64,000 nucleotides of DNA. Source: Bacteroidaceae bacterium. Lineage in GTDB: Bacteria > Bacteroidota > Bacteroidia > Bacteroidales > Bacteroidaceae. The stretch's first letter is position 1. Each line of letters opens with the position of its first letter. Both the position numbers and the translations under genes were made by a program. Where the stretch lies: the NCBI GenBank assembly GCA_024398615.1, contig JAKSIU010000005.1, positions 1-64,000 on the forward strand. The letters are read 5' to 3'. The notes below the pieces were generated by a model. It was not told the origin of the DNA and ran no database searches. It was given only the letters and a program-made list of their open reading frames with translations. Shown here piece by piece: positions 27,289 through 35,021 of this stretch.

Positions 27289-27318
27289 CTCAATTTGGAC
27301 CATAATTATTTCTGAAAG

Positions 27319-29094
27319 TCAGACCTTTTCGCTGAGTTCGAGCCAGCGCAGCGTGATTTCGTCATTCCGTTCAATGATTTCACCTATACGGGCCGATTTG
27401 GCCTGCAGTTCATCGTATGGCAGGGAGCCGCTGTTCAGCGCCTCTTCAAGCTGTGCCTTTTCTTTCTCCAGCTGCTCCAGTTCTGCCTCGATCTGCTCCA
27501 TCTCACGCTTTTCCTTGTAGGTCAGCTTCATGGGATTGGCGGTCTTGGCAGGTTGCTGACGGGGCTTGGCTTTGGCGGTCTGCGCATCGGCCTTCTCCTG
27601 GTCCTCCTTGAGCACCTTGTATTCCATGTAGTCGCTGTATGATGACGGGAAGTCGGTTATCCTGCCGTTTCCTTCAAAGACGAACAGATGCTGCGCTATC
27701 TTGTCCATGAAGTAGCGGTCATGGGAAACGGCTATGACGCAACCCTTGAACTGGGCTATGTACTCTTCCAGTACCTGCAGGGTCATTATGTCAAGGTCGT
27801 TGGTGGGCTCGTCAAGAATCAGGAAGTTGGGGCTGCGCATAAGGATGGTGCACAGATAGAGCCTGCGCCTTTCGCCTCCTGACAGCTTGCTCACATAACT
27901 GTACTGTGTCTTTGGCGGGAACAGGAACTTCTGCAGGAACTGGCCTGCCGACATGCGCCGTCCGTCATCGAGCTCGATATGGTCGGCAATGGCTGTGACC
28001 ACGTCAATGACCCGGGCATCTTCGGGGAAGGAGAGTCCTTCCTGTGCATAGTACCCTATTCTTAGCGTGGTGCCGCGCTCAATGCGTCCGCTGTCGGGCT
28101 GGACAATGTCAAGCAGCATTTTCAGGAAGGTCGATTTGCCCACTCCGTTTTCGCCGACTATTCCCACCTTCTCCATTTTGGTGAAGATGTAGCTGAAGTC
28201 GTCCAGTATTATCTTGTCGTCAAACGCCTTGCTCACGTGCGACAGTTCGAAGATTTTCTTTCCTATGTACGATGCCTTTACGTCAAGTGCCACGCTGCGT
28301 TCTTCGCGGCGGTGCTGCAGACGTTCTTCCAGGTCATGGAACGATTCCTTGCGGTAACGGGCCTTGCCTCCGCGGGCGCATGGCATGCGGCGCATCCAGT
28401 CCAGCTCGTGGCGGTACAGGTTCAGGTCGCTTTCGCGCTGTGATGCTTCGGCATCAATCCGTTCCTGCCGTTTTTCCAGATAATAGCTGTAGTTCCCACT
28501 GTAGGAGTAGGCTCGGAAATCGTCAATCTCGATTATGCGGTTGCAGACGCGGTCAAGCAGATATCTGTCATGGGTGACCATGAGCAGTGTGAGCCGGCTG
28601 GCCGAAAGGTATTCCTCAAGCCACTCGGTTACTTCCACGTCCAGATGGTTGGTGGGCTCGTCAAGAATCAGGAAATCCGGGTTGGACATCAGGGCCTGAG
28701 CCAGAGCGACACGCTTGGCCTGTCCGCCCGAAAGCTGGTCCACCGGCTTCTCGAAGTCACTGACTTCAAGCATGGTGAGCAGTTGGCGGGCCTTGAGCCG
28801 CAGTTCCTCGTCGTGTGACGGACAGCAGGCGTCCAGCGTGCCGAGCCCCTTGGTGAAGACGGGAGTCTGGACCAGATATGCAACACGTATGTCGCGGCGG
28901 AAGGTAATGCTGCCGCTGCGGTAATCGGCTTCACCGGCAATTACGTCAAGCAGGGTGCTCTTGCCCTGGCCGTTGCGGGCTATCAGTCCGACTTTCTCGC
29001 CCTGGGCTATGTTCATGGTCAGTCCGTCAAAGATGATCCTGTCACCGAACGACTTGCATAGCCGGTCAATCTGGAGAATGCTTTCCTGTGCCAT
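27319..29094 (-). CDS. ABC-F ATPase, Uup-like
   Basis: A 591-residue soluble protein with two ABC nucleotide-binding domains and no membrane segments. Walker A motifs are RNGQGKST (K45) and GENGVGKST, each with an LSGGQ-type signature and LILDEPTNHLD / LILDEPTNDLD Walker B. A charged linker joins the domains and a C-terminal coiled coil (about 525-591, rich in Glu, Lys and Gln) matches the Uup/YdiF type, which binds ribosomes or branched DNA. It is the last gene of a four-gene minus-strand operon, 5 nt after the thioesterase. Confidence 0.88.
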   Translation of the reverse strand: MAQESILQIDRLCKSFGDRIIFDGLTMNIAQGEKVGLIARNGQGKSTLLDVIAGEADYRSGSITFRRDIRVAYLVQTPVFTKGLGTLDACCPSHDEELRLKARQLLTMLEVSDFEKPVDQLSGGQAKRVALAQALMSNPDFLILDEPTNHLDVEVTEWLEEYLSASRLTLLMVTHDRYLLDRVCNRIIEIDDFRAYSYSGNYSYYLEKRQERIDAEASQRESDLNLYRHELDWMRRMPCARGGKARYRKESFHDLEERLQHRREERSVALDVKASYIGKKIFELSHVSKAFDDKIILDDFSYIFTKMEKVGIVGENGVGKSTFLKMLLDIVQPDSGRIERGTTLRIGYYAQEGLSFPEDARVIDVVTAIADHIELDDGRRMSAGQFLQKFLFPPKTQYSYVSKLSGGERRRLYLCTILMRSPNFLILDEPTNDLDIMTLQVLEEYIAQFKGCVIAVSHDRYFMDKIAQHLFVFEGNGRITDFPSSYSDYMEYKVLKEDQEKADAQTAKAKPRQQPAKTANPMKLTYKEKREMEQIEAELEQLEKEKAQLEEALNSGSLPYDELQAKSARIGEIIERNDEITLRWLELSEKV

Positions 29095-29099
29095 TTGTC

Positions 29100-29891
29100 T
29101 TATGCGGGGTATTGCCTTATGGTGCTGTCATTGGTGAATTCCGATTCTCCGGCATTGAAGGCTCTGAATCGGACCGATGCCTGGCAGCATACAGGGCCTT
29201 TCGCCTTCGCTATGCTGAAATGCCACATATCGGGTTCATCGGCCTCATTGCAGAAAGAGGTCTCGAGCGTGTCTCCAAGAAATGATTCGTGGACAAAACG
29301 CATGCTCACCATATCGGTGGCGTGGCTTTTCACATAGTTTATGTCAAGTGCATCGATGGCTGTCTTGAGGTAGGTCAGGTTGCTGATGTGACTGTTGAAG
29401 TCGGTGTCGCTGGTGCCTGTAACGTGGACTGCTACGGCACTTCCTTCCTGAGGATTCTGAAAACGCGGACGGCGCTTTTCAATGGCATGGTCCTCGAAGA
29501 CCTGCTGCCGGGTCAGTATGTCACGGCTTACAACGGGTTGTCGGCTTTCTGTTTCAAGAATGGCCCAGTTGCTGGTTCCTTCAATCACGGTACGGCCCTT
29601 GTTGATGAAACGGTAGTCGCACGCGACTTTGACCGAAGGGCGGGCTGACAGCCAGAGTTCAATCTCCATGCAGTCGCCCCACATGGGCAGCGGTCCCGGA
29701 ATCTGAAAGGTGAAGTCAGTGATAATCCACATGAGACCTTTCTTGCGCAGGTCAAAAGCGGCACATTCGTAATATGCCATATATGAAGCATAACAGTCCT
29801 GGAACAGCTGGGCTATGCCGGCAACCGACAGACGGAAATCGGCATCCATCTGAGCGCTTGTCACGGTGTATTTCTTTCTGTATTTGTCCAT
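29100..29891 (-). CDS. Acyl-ACP thioesterase
   Basis: A 263-residue double hot-dog enzyme that releases fatty acids from acyl carrier protein. The N-terminal half has the DADFRLSVAGIAQLFQDCYASYMA segment and GLMWIITDF. The second half carries FNSHISNLTYLKTAID, corresponding to the N-x-H-x-N catalytic pattern of the FatA/FatB-like family, and a C-terminal RFRAFNAGE stretch. It lies between the EIIC-like gene (17 nt) and the ABC-F gene (5 nt). It may supply free fatty acids for lipid remodelling. Confidence 0.85.
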   Translation of the reverse strand: MDKYRKKYTVTSAQMDADFRLSVAGIAQLFQDCYASYMAYYECAAFDLRKKGLMWIITDFTFQIPGPLPMWGDCMEIELWLSARPSVKVACDYRFINKGRTVIEGTSNWAILETESRQPVVSRDILTRQQVFEDHAIEKRRPRFQNPQEGSAVAVHVTGTSDTDFNSHISNLTYLKTAIDALDINYVKSHATDMVSMRFVHESFLGDTLETSFCNEADEPDMWHFSIAKAKGPVCCQASVRFRAFNAGESEFTNDSTIRQYPA

Positions 29892-29908
29892 TGCGTAATG
29901 CGTGCCGG

Positions 29909-30967
29909 TTATTCCAGAGTCAGGTCACCGGGGCGTATCCATCCGGCTTTTCTCATGAAATGTCCGATAACCGGTGTCAGTACAGCAGGGAGTACTATTG
30001 CTATGAGCAGCAGTCCTGTCCAGTCCATTGCGGTGACGGCAGCGCGGGTACCTGCTGCTATCTCGTCCATCCATCCTGTATAAACTCCAATGGGACCTAC
30101 CAGTCCGCATGTTCCCATACCCGATGCTATGGCAGGTCCGTTCATCTCAAGATGGAATACGCATGTGGCGATAGGGCCTGTTATTGCCGATACCAGGGTG
30201 GGGGCTATCCAGATTCTGGGATTCCTGACAATGTTACCCATCTGCAGCATACTGGTGCCTATGCCCTGTGATACGATTCCGTTCCATCGGTTTTCTTTGA
30301 AACTGAGAACTGCAAATCCTACCATCTGTGCACAGCAGCCTGCCAAGGCGGCTCCACCTGCCAGTCCGGTCAGACTCAGTGCGGCGCAGATGGCTGCACT
30401 GCTGATAGGCAAAGTCAGGGCCATGCCCACAATGACTGACACTATGATTCCCATGAGCAGCGGCTGTCTGGCGGTTGCCCACATTATTATATTGCCTACC
30501 CAGCTGGCGGCCTGGCCTATTCCCGGTGCCCACCAGTAGGCAAGGCCGATTCCGACTCCGATGGTGACAAGCGGTGTTACAAGTATGTCAATCCTGGTCT
30601 CTTTCGATACGGCCTTTCCGAATTCGGTGGCAAACAGTGTTATGACATAGACGGCCAGGGGACCGCCTGCTCCGCCAAGCTTGTTGGCTGCGGCGCCGAC
30701 TGCGAGCATTGAGAAAAGAACCAGTGCAGGCGCTTTCAATGCAAGTGCTATTGAGGCGGCCATGGCAGGTCCGGCCATGCTCTTTGCAAAGTTGCCTATT
30801 TCGACAAGCCATGGAACACCGGCCTGTTCACCTATGGTAGAGATGATTGTGCCAATGAGCAGTGATGCGAACAGACCCTGCGCCATTGCGCCAAGGGCAT
30901 CGACTCCGTATCGGTGTCCCGACACTTCTATGTTCTTCCTTTCAAGGAATGATTTGAAATTTGACAT
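29909..30967 (-). CDS. PfoR-like PTS EIIC membrane protein
   Basis: A 352-residue integral membrane protein of the PTS_EIIC_2/PfoR group. It has about nine to ten hydrophobic segments rich in Gly and Ala, with an N-terminal RYGVDALGAMAQGLFASLLIGT motif and NGPAIASGMGTCGLVGPIG near the C-terminal third. No EIIA or EIIB partner is nearby, so sugar phosphotransfer is uncertain; relatives have been linked to regulation in clostridia. It follows ettA by 22 nt. Transport substrate unknown. Confidence 0.78.
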   Translation of the reverse strand: MSNFKSFLERKNIEVSGHRYGVDALGAMAQGLFASLLIGTIISTIGEQAGVPWLVEIGNFAKSMAGPAMAASIALALKAPALVLFSMLAVGAAANKLGGAGGPLAVYVITLFATEFGKAVSKETRIDILVTPLVTIGVGIGLAYWWAPGIGQAASWVGNIIMWATARQPLLMGIIVSVIVGMALTLPISSAAICAALSLTGLAGGAALAGCCAQMVGFAVLSFKENRWNGIVSQGIGTSMLQMGNIVRNPRIWIAPTLVSAITGPIATCVFHLEMNGPAIASGMGTCGLVGPIGVYTGWMDEIAAGTRAAVTAMDWTGLLLIAIVLPAVLTPVIGHFMRKAGWIRPGDLTLE

Positions 30968-30989
30968 GACACCTTATTGTATTAAATGG

Positions 30990-32681
30990 TTATTGCAGTT
31001 TCCTGTAGTGGATTCTCTTCGGTTCCTCGTAACCCAGTTGTGAAATCTTGTACTGCTCGTATTCGCTGTACGAACCTTCGTAGAAGACGACCTTGCTGTC
31101 ACCCTCGAATGACAGGATATGGGTGCAGATGCGGTCAAGGAACCACCGGTCATGACTTACGACAACGGCGCAGCCGGCGAAATCGTCCAGGCCTTCTTCC
31201 AGGGCTCGCAGGGTATTGACATCGATGTCGTTGGTGGGCTCGTCAAGCAGCAGCACGTTGCCCTCTTCTTTCAGGGCCATGGCCAGCTGCAGACGGTTGC
31301 GTTCGCCGCCAGACAGCATTCCGCACTTCTTTTCCTGATCGGCTCCGGTGAAGTTGAAGCGTCCCAGATAGGCGCGGGCGTTGATGTCGCGGCCTCCCAT
31401 GCGGATCAGTTCGTTGCCTCCGCTTACCACCTGATATACGCTCTTTTCGGGGTCGATATCCTTGTGCTGTTGGTCAACGTATGCAATCTTGACCGTCTCG
31501 CCAATCTCAAAGCTGCCCTTGTCAACCTGCTCAAGACCCATGATGAGACGGAACAGCGTGGTCTTGCCGGCACCGTTCGGACCTATCACGCCTACAATGC
31601 CGTTTGGCGGTAGCGAGAAGTTCAGATCATCGAACAGAAGCTTGTCGCCGAAGGCCTTCTGGACACCCTTGGCTTCGATTACCTTGTTTCCAAGACGTGG
31701 GCCGTTGGGGATGAATATCTCAAGTTTCTCTTCCTTTGCCTTCACGTCTTCGTTCATCAGCTTGTCATATGAATTCAGACGTGCCTTGCCTTTGGCCTGA
31801 CGTGCCTTTGGAGCCATGCGTACCCATTCTAGTTCGCGCTCCAGAGTCTTGCGGCGTTTTGAGGCCTGTTTCTCCTCCATGGCCAGACGCTGTGATTTCT
31901 GTTCCAGCCAGCTTGAGTAGTTGCCCTTCCATGGAATGCCTTCGCCACGGTCAAGCTCGAGAATCCATCCTGCCACGTTATCAAGGAAGTAACGGTCATG
32001 TGTGACGGCAATGACTGTGCCGGCATACTGGTTCAGGTGCTGCTCCAGCCATCCAATGCTCTCGGCATCCAGATGGTTGGTAGGCTCGTCAAGAAGCAGG
32101 ATGTCCGGCTGCTGGAGCAGCAGGCGGCACAGTGCCACACGGCGGCGTTCGCCTCCTGAAAGCACCCCGCACTTCTGGTCCTCGGGCGGACAGCGCAGGG
32201 CATCCATGGCCTGCTCCAGACGGTTGTCAATGTTCCAGGCATCGGTTGCATCGATTATATCCTGAAGTTCGGCCTGACGTGCCATGAGGGCATCCATCTT
32301 GTCCTGGTCCTCATAATATTCGGGAAGCTCGAACTTGTGGTTGACTTCGTCATATTCATTCAGGGCGTCATAGATTGCCTGTACACCCTCCATGACCGAT
32401 TCCTTGACGGTCTTTTCAGGGTCAAGCTGCGGTTCCTGAGGCAGGTATCCGACACTGTATCCCGGCGAGAAGACCACCTGACCCTGGTAGCTCTTTTCAA
32501 TGCCTGCTATGATTTTGAGCAGGGTCGATTTACCTGAACCGTTCAGACCTATGATACCGATCTTGGCTCCGTAAAAGAATGAGAGATATATGTCCTTAAG
32601 TACCTGGCGGTTGTTCTGGAAAGCCTTGCTTACGCCAACCATTGAGAAGATTATCTTCTTGTCGTCAGTAGTCTGTGCCAT
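30990..32681 (-). CDS. ettA: Energy-dependent translational throttle protein EttA
   Basis: A 563-residue ABC-F ATPase that binds the ribosomal E site and gates the first elongation steps according to ATP/ADP level. Walker A motifs: GLNGSGKST (K51) and GPNGAGKTT. The arm insertion in domain one (about 95-140) and the long interdomain linker rich in KRRKTLERELEWVRMAPKARQAKGKARL are EttA hallmarks, as is the RAYLGRFNFTG segment before the second LSGGERNR signature. It heads the operon ettA, EIIC-like, thioesterase, ABC-F. Confidence 0.92.
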   Translation of the reverse strand: MAQTTDDKKIIFSMVGVSKAFQNNRQVLKDIYLSFFYGAKIGIIGLNGSGKSTLLKIIAGIEKSYQGQVVFSPGYSVGYLPQEPQLDPEKTVKESVMEGVQAIYDALNEYDEVNHKFELPEYYEDQDKMDALMARQAELQDIIDATDAWNIDNRLEQAMDALRCPPEDQKCGVLSGGERRRVALCRLLLQQPDILLLDEPTNHLDAESIGWLEQHLNQYAGTVIAVTHDRYFLDNVAGWILELDRGEGIPWKGNYSSWLEQKSQRLAMEEKQASKRRKTLERELEWVRMAPKARQAKGKARLNSYDKLMNEDVKAKEEKLEIFIPNGPRLGNKVIEAKGVQKAFGDKLLFDDLNFSLPPNGIVGVIGPNGAGKTTLFRLIMGLEQVDKGSFEIGETVKIAYVDQQHKDIDPEKSVYQVVSGGNELIRMGGRDINARAYLGRFNFTGADQEKKCGMLSGGERNRLQLAMALKEEGNVLLLDEPTNDIDVNTLRALEEGLDDFAGCAVVVSHDRWFLDRICTHILSFEGDSKVVFYEGSYSEYEQYKISQLGYEEPKRIHYRKLQ

Positions 32682-32691
32682 AGATTTGTCT

Positions 32692-32711
32692 TATTTTTGT
32701 TCGCGAAATTA
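32692..32711. promoter_or_regulatory. Divergent promoter boxes for ettA and the 32783 gene
   Basis: Plus strand TATTTTTG at 32692-32699 serves the rightward gene (leader about 80 nt). Minus-strand TAATTTCG at 32704-32711 is a candidate for ettA. The two boxes are only 4 nt apart, so the two promoters probably compete for polymerase. Confidence 0.45.
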
Positions 32712-32782
32712 AAAAAAATGCGTCAAACCGACAACAATTGTCAGGCTTGTACGTCTTCATAGCAAATACACTTGAAAACAAT

Positions 32783-33646
32783 ATGAGAGCAAGATTTTTT
32801 GCCGCAGCATTTGCAGCACTTTTCATGCTGCCGGCCTTTGCACAGGAAAGAAGAGTTTATGAATCCGATGAATTCGGACCGATAGGCCGTGGCGAGGGAT
32901 GGGCCCGCCGTTTCGCCCACAGCATGGTTGACGGTTTCCTGGGCTCGGAATATTATGTCGAAGATACTCCGGAAGAGGAGACGGTCATCATGTCAATTGA
33001 TAAAGGTGATGAGAATTCTGTAAAGGTTACCAGAAAGCATTATGGTCCAGGACATACTCCTGACGCATATATCGGACTCAATGTTCTTGCAGGACCGAAT
33101 TCAATGAACCCGGCACCCGGCCTCCCGCAGCGCACGGGCAAGGGTTTTGAATGGAGCCTGTCATTGGGACAGTGGGGCTACCATATGAGCCGGAACGTAG
33201 GTGTCAATACTGCCGTTTATCTGACCCGTTCCCGCTACTGGCTGACCAGAGACAGCTATCTGGACTGGGACGGACATTGGAATCTTTCGCTCATGAATGG
33301 CGAATACGATGGTCGTGATGTGAGACAGGGTTATCTGCGTTACTGGAGTTTCAGGGTTCCTTTCTGTCTTGAGTTCTGCTCTTCATCGAAACGTGGACCG
33401 TTCCTGGCTTTCGGTCCCGAACTTGAGTACCGCTTCGGCGATGTCTCCAAGGTGAGACTGTCAAACGGTGAAAAGTGCAAGGTCACTGGCGACCTGAACA
33501 TGAATCCCCTGGCTGTGAATGCTCTTGTACGTGTGGGTATCAACAATTTCGGAGTGATTGCCCGCTATTCCTTTACCGAACTTTTCCAGAGTTCCGGTCC
33601 GGTCGAGTGCTATCCCATCATGATAGGCATCTCAACATCGTTCTGA
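32783..33646 (+). CDS. Predicted outer-membrane beta-barrel protein, unknown function
   Basis: A 287-residue protein with a signal peptide (MRARFFAAAFAALFMLPAFAQ) and a beta-strand-rich body (GLNVLAGPNSMN, EWSLSLGQWGYHMSRNVGVN, FGPELEYRF, NNFGVIARYSFTELF) ending in F. This fits a small outer-membrane barrel of the PorT/OmpW-like kind but no family is certain. A conserved-looking acidic patch, EDTPEEETVIMSIDKGDEN, lies near residues 60-80. The start at 32783 is chosen as the start of the signal. It is followed 3 nt later by a large palindromic element. Confidence 0.62.
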   Translation: MRARFFAAAFAALFMLPAFAQERRVYESDEFGPIGRGEGWARRFAHSMVDGFLGSEYYVEDTPEEETVIMSIDKGDENSVKVTRKHYGPGHTPDAYIGLNVLAGPNSMNPAPGLPQRTGKGFEWSLSLGQWGYHMSRNVGVNTAVYLTRSRYWLTRDSYLDWDGHWNLSLMNGEYDGRDVRQGYLRYWSFRVPFCLEFCSSSKRGPFLAFGPELEYRFGDVSKVRLSNGEKCKVTGDLNMNPLAVNALVRVGINNFGVIARYSFTELFQSSGPVECYPIMIGISTSF

Positions 33647-33649
33647 CAA

Positions 33650-33752
33650 GCCGAACGATTCGGGACAGCCGAACAGGGGACAGGAACCGTTCCGTTCAAA
33701 CCAGAACGGAACGGTTCCTGTCCCCTGTTCGGCGCTGTTCGGCGTTTTTTTT
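33650..33752. repeat. REP-like palindrome: perfect 30-bp inverted repeat plus T-run
   Basis: Arms at 33668-33697 and 33704-33733 are exact reverse complements over 30 bp with a 6-nt loop (AAACCA). The core reads GGGGACAGGAACCGTTCC. Further GCCGAAC / GTTCGGC copies flank it (33650-33656, 33737-33743), so outer stems can also form. A run of eight T (33745-33752) follows, so it could end transcription of the 32783 gene. A single-arm relative lies at 61996-62018. Its size, symmetry and dispersed copy point to a REP-type mobile repeat. Confidence 0.8.
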
Positions 33753-33783
33753 ATTCTATAGTATTCATCAACAACATTTTGCG

Positions 33784-33791
33784 TATCTTTG
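33784..33791 (+). promoter_or_regulatory. -7 box (TATCTTTG) for the TlpA-SusC-SusD operon
   Basis: TATCTTTG matches TAnnTTTG, 40 nt before the ATG at 33832. A clear -33 TTG is not seen. Confidence 0.55.
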
Positions 33792-33831
33792 CGTAAATTT
33801 CTGTAATATTTTAAAATAATATACAAGCATT

Positions 33832-35007
33832 ATGCAAAAGTCATTATTGCTGGTCCCGGTACTGGCGTTGATAGTGTCGGCATGCGGTGAACAGAATGGT
33901 TATGTGTTCAACGGAAAAACAGGTGATCTTAACGGCAAGGCAGTTCTTACTTATAGGACTTCAAATCAGGAGCTTGTGAGTGATACTGTGAATATGGAGA
34001 ATGGCGTTTTCACATTCAGAGGTTCTGTCAGTGAACCGGTTCGTGGCACAGTATATATTTTTCCCGATGGCGAAAGTGAAATTTCGGCATCGGTTTTTGT
34101 TGAGAATGCGGTTCTGAACGCTGACTTTGATCTTGACAATGTTGTCGATTACGGTCGCCATGGTGGTCGCGGTTTTATAGAAAATGCCATAACCGGCGGT
34201 CCTAACAACGAATTCTGGTGCGGAATCAGACCGATGTTGGATAAGAGGTTCAGCAGCGATCCCCAGTATTCCGAACTATATGCCGGTGAACAGGAGATAA
34301 TGGCTTTGGGCTATTCTGATATGGCCTTGTATGATTCACTTTCCGAGGCCCTTGTCAACAGGTTCAGCGACATTCTTGACGCATATTCGGCTGAACAGGA
34401 TAAGGCACAGGCCGAGTATGCTCTGGCTCATCCCGATGTAGAGGCTGCGGCTTATCTGTTCCGTTCGAACTGTGAGGGATTTTCTTTGGATGAAATCGAA
34501 ACCGCTTTTTCATCATTCACTCCTGAAGTGCAGCAGTCATATCTGGCAGAAAAGCTCAGAGTGGACATTGCCGCAATGAAGGCCACGGCTCCGGGTGCTG
34601 AAGCTCCGGACTTCACTCTCAAGAATCCTGAAGGAATTGACGTGACTCTGTCATCACTGCGCGGACAGTATGTGATAATTGACTTCTGGGCATCATGGTG
34701 CGGTCCTTGCCGTCAGGGTATGCCGGCCATGAAGGAACTTTACGCGAAGTATCACGAGAAGGGACTTGAAATCATTGGCGTTTCAGATGACTCCAACGAG
34801 AAAGACTGGTTGAAAGCCATTGAAGAGGATGAACTTCCGTGGATTCAGACCATTGATGAATTCCCCGTAAAGAACGAGCCTGCCATAGTGGGTGCACTTT
34901 ACGGCGTGCATTATATTCCGTCTTATTTCCTGTTGGATAAGGAGGGAAAGATCATAGGTAAGATGGAACATGATGAACTGGAGGCTAAACTCGCAGAACT
35001 ACTTTAA
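33832..35007 (+). CDS. TlpA-like thiol-disulfide lipoprotein with DUF4369-like N-domain
   Basis: A 391-residue periplasm-facing lipoprotein (lipobox VSAC, C18). Residues about 25-130 form a beta domain like DUF4369, a helical spacer follows, and about 255-391 are an AhpC/TSA-type thioredoxin fold with the redox motif WASWCGPCRQGMP and the cis-proline loop IPSYFLLDKEG. It probably reduces disulfides in exported proteins or peptides. It is 14 nt before the SusC gene, so the three genes form one operon in which the thioredoxin comes first. Confidence 0.86.
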   Translation: MQKSLLLVPVLALIVSACGEQNGYVFNGKTGDLNGKAVLTYRTSNQELVSDTVNMENGVFTFRGSVSEPVRGTVYIFPDGESEISASVFVENAVLNADFDLDNVVDYGRHGGRGFIENAITGGPNNEFWCGIRPMLDKRFSSDPQYSELYAGEQEIMALGYSDMALYDSLSEALVNRFSDILDAYSAEQDKAQAEYALAHPDVEAAAYLFRSNCEGFSLDEIETAFSSFTPEVQQSYLAEKLRVDIAAMKATAPGAEAPDFTLKNPEGIDVTLSSLRGQYVIIDFWASWCGPCRQGMPAMKELYAKYHEKGLEIIGVSDDSNEKDWLKAIEEDELPWIQTIDEFPVKNEPAIVGALYGVHYIPSYFLLDKEGKIIGKMEHDELEAKLAELL

Positions 35008-35021
35008 CCTTATTAAATAAT

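Noticed and set aside
27780-28680. Repeated DNA segments within and between the two ABC-F genes
   Set aside because: They correspond to conserved Walker B codons (LDEPTN) of paralogous ATPase domains, not to mobile repeats.
33650-33752. Ordinary rho-independent terminator as the whole explanation of the palindrome
   Set aside because: A 30-bp perfect stem with outer repeats and a second partial copy elsewhere goes beyond a terminator, although it may act as one.
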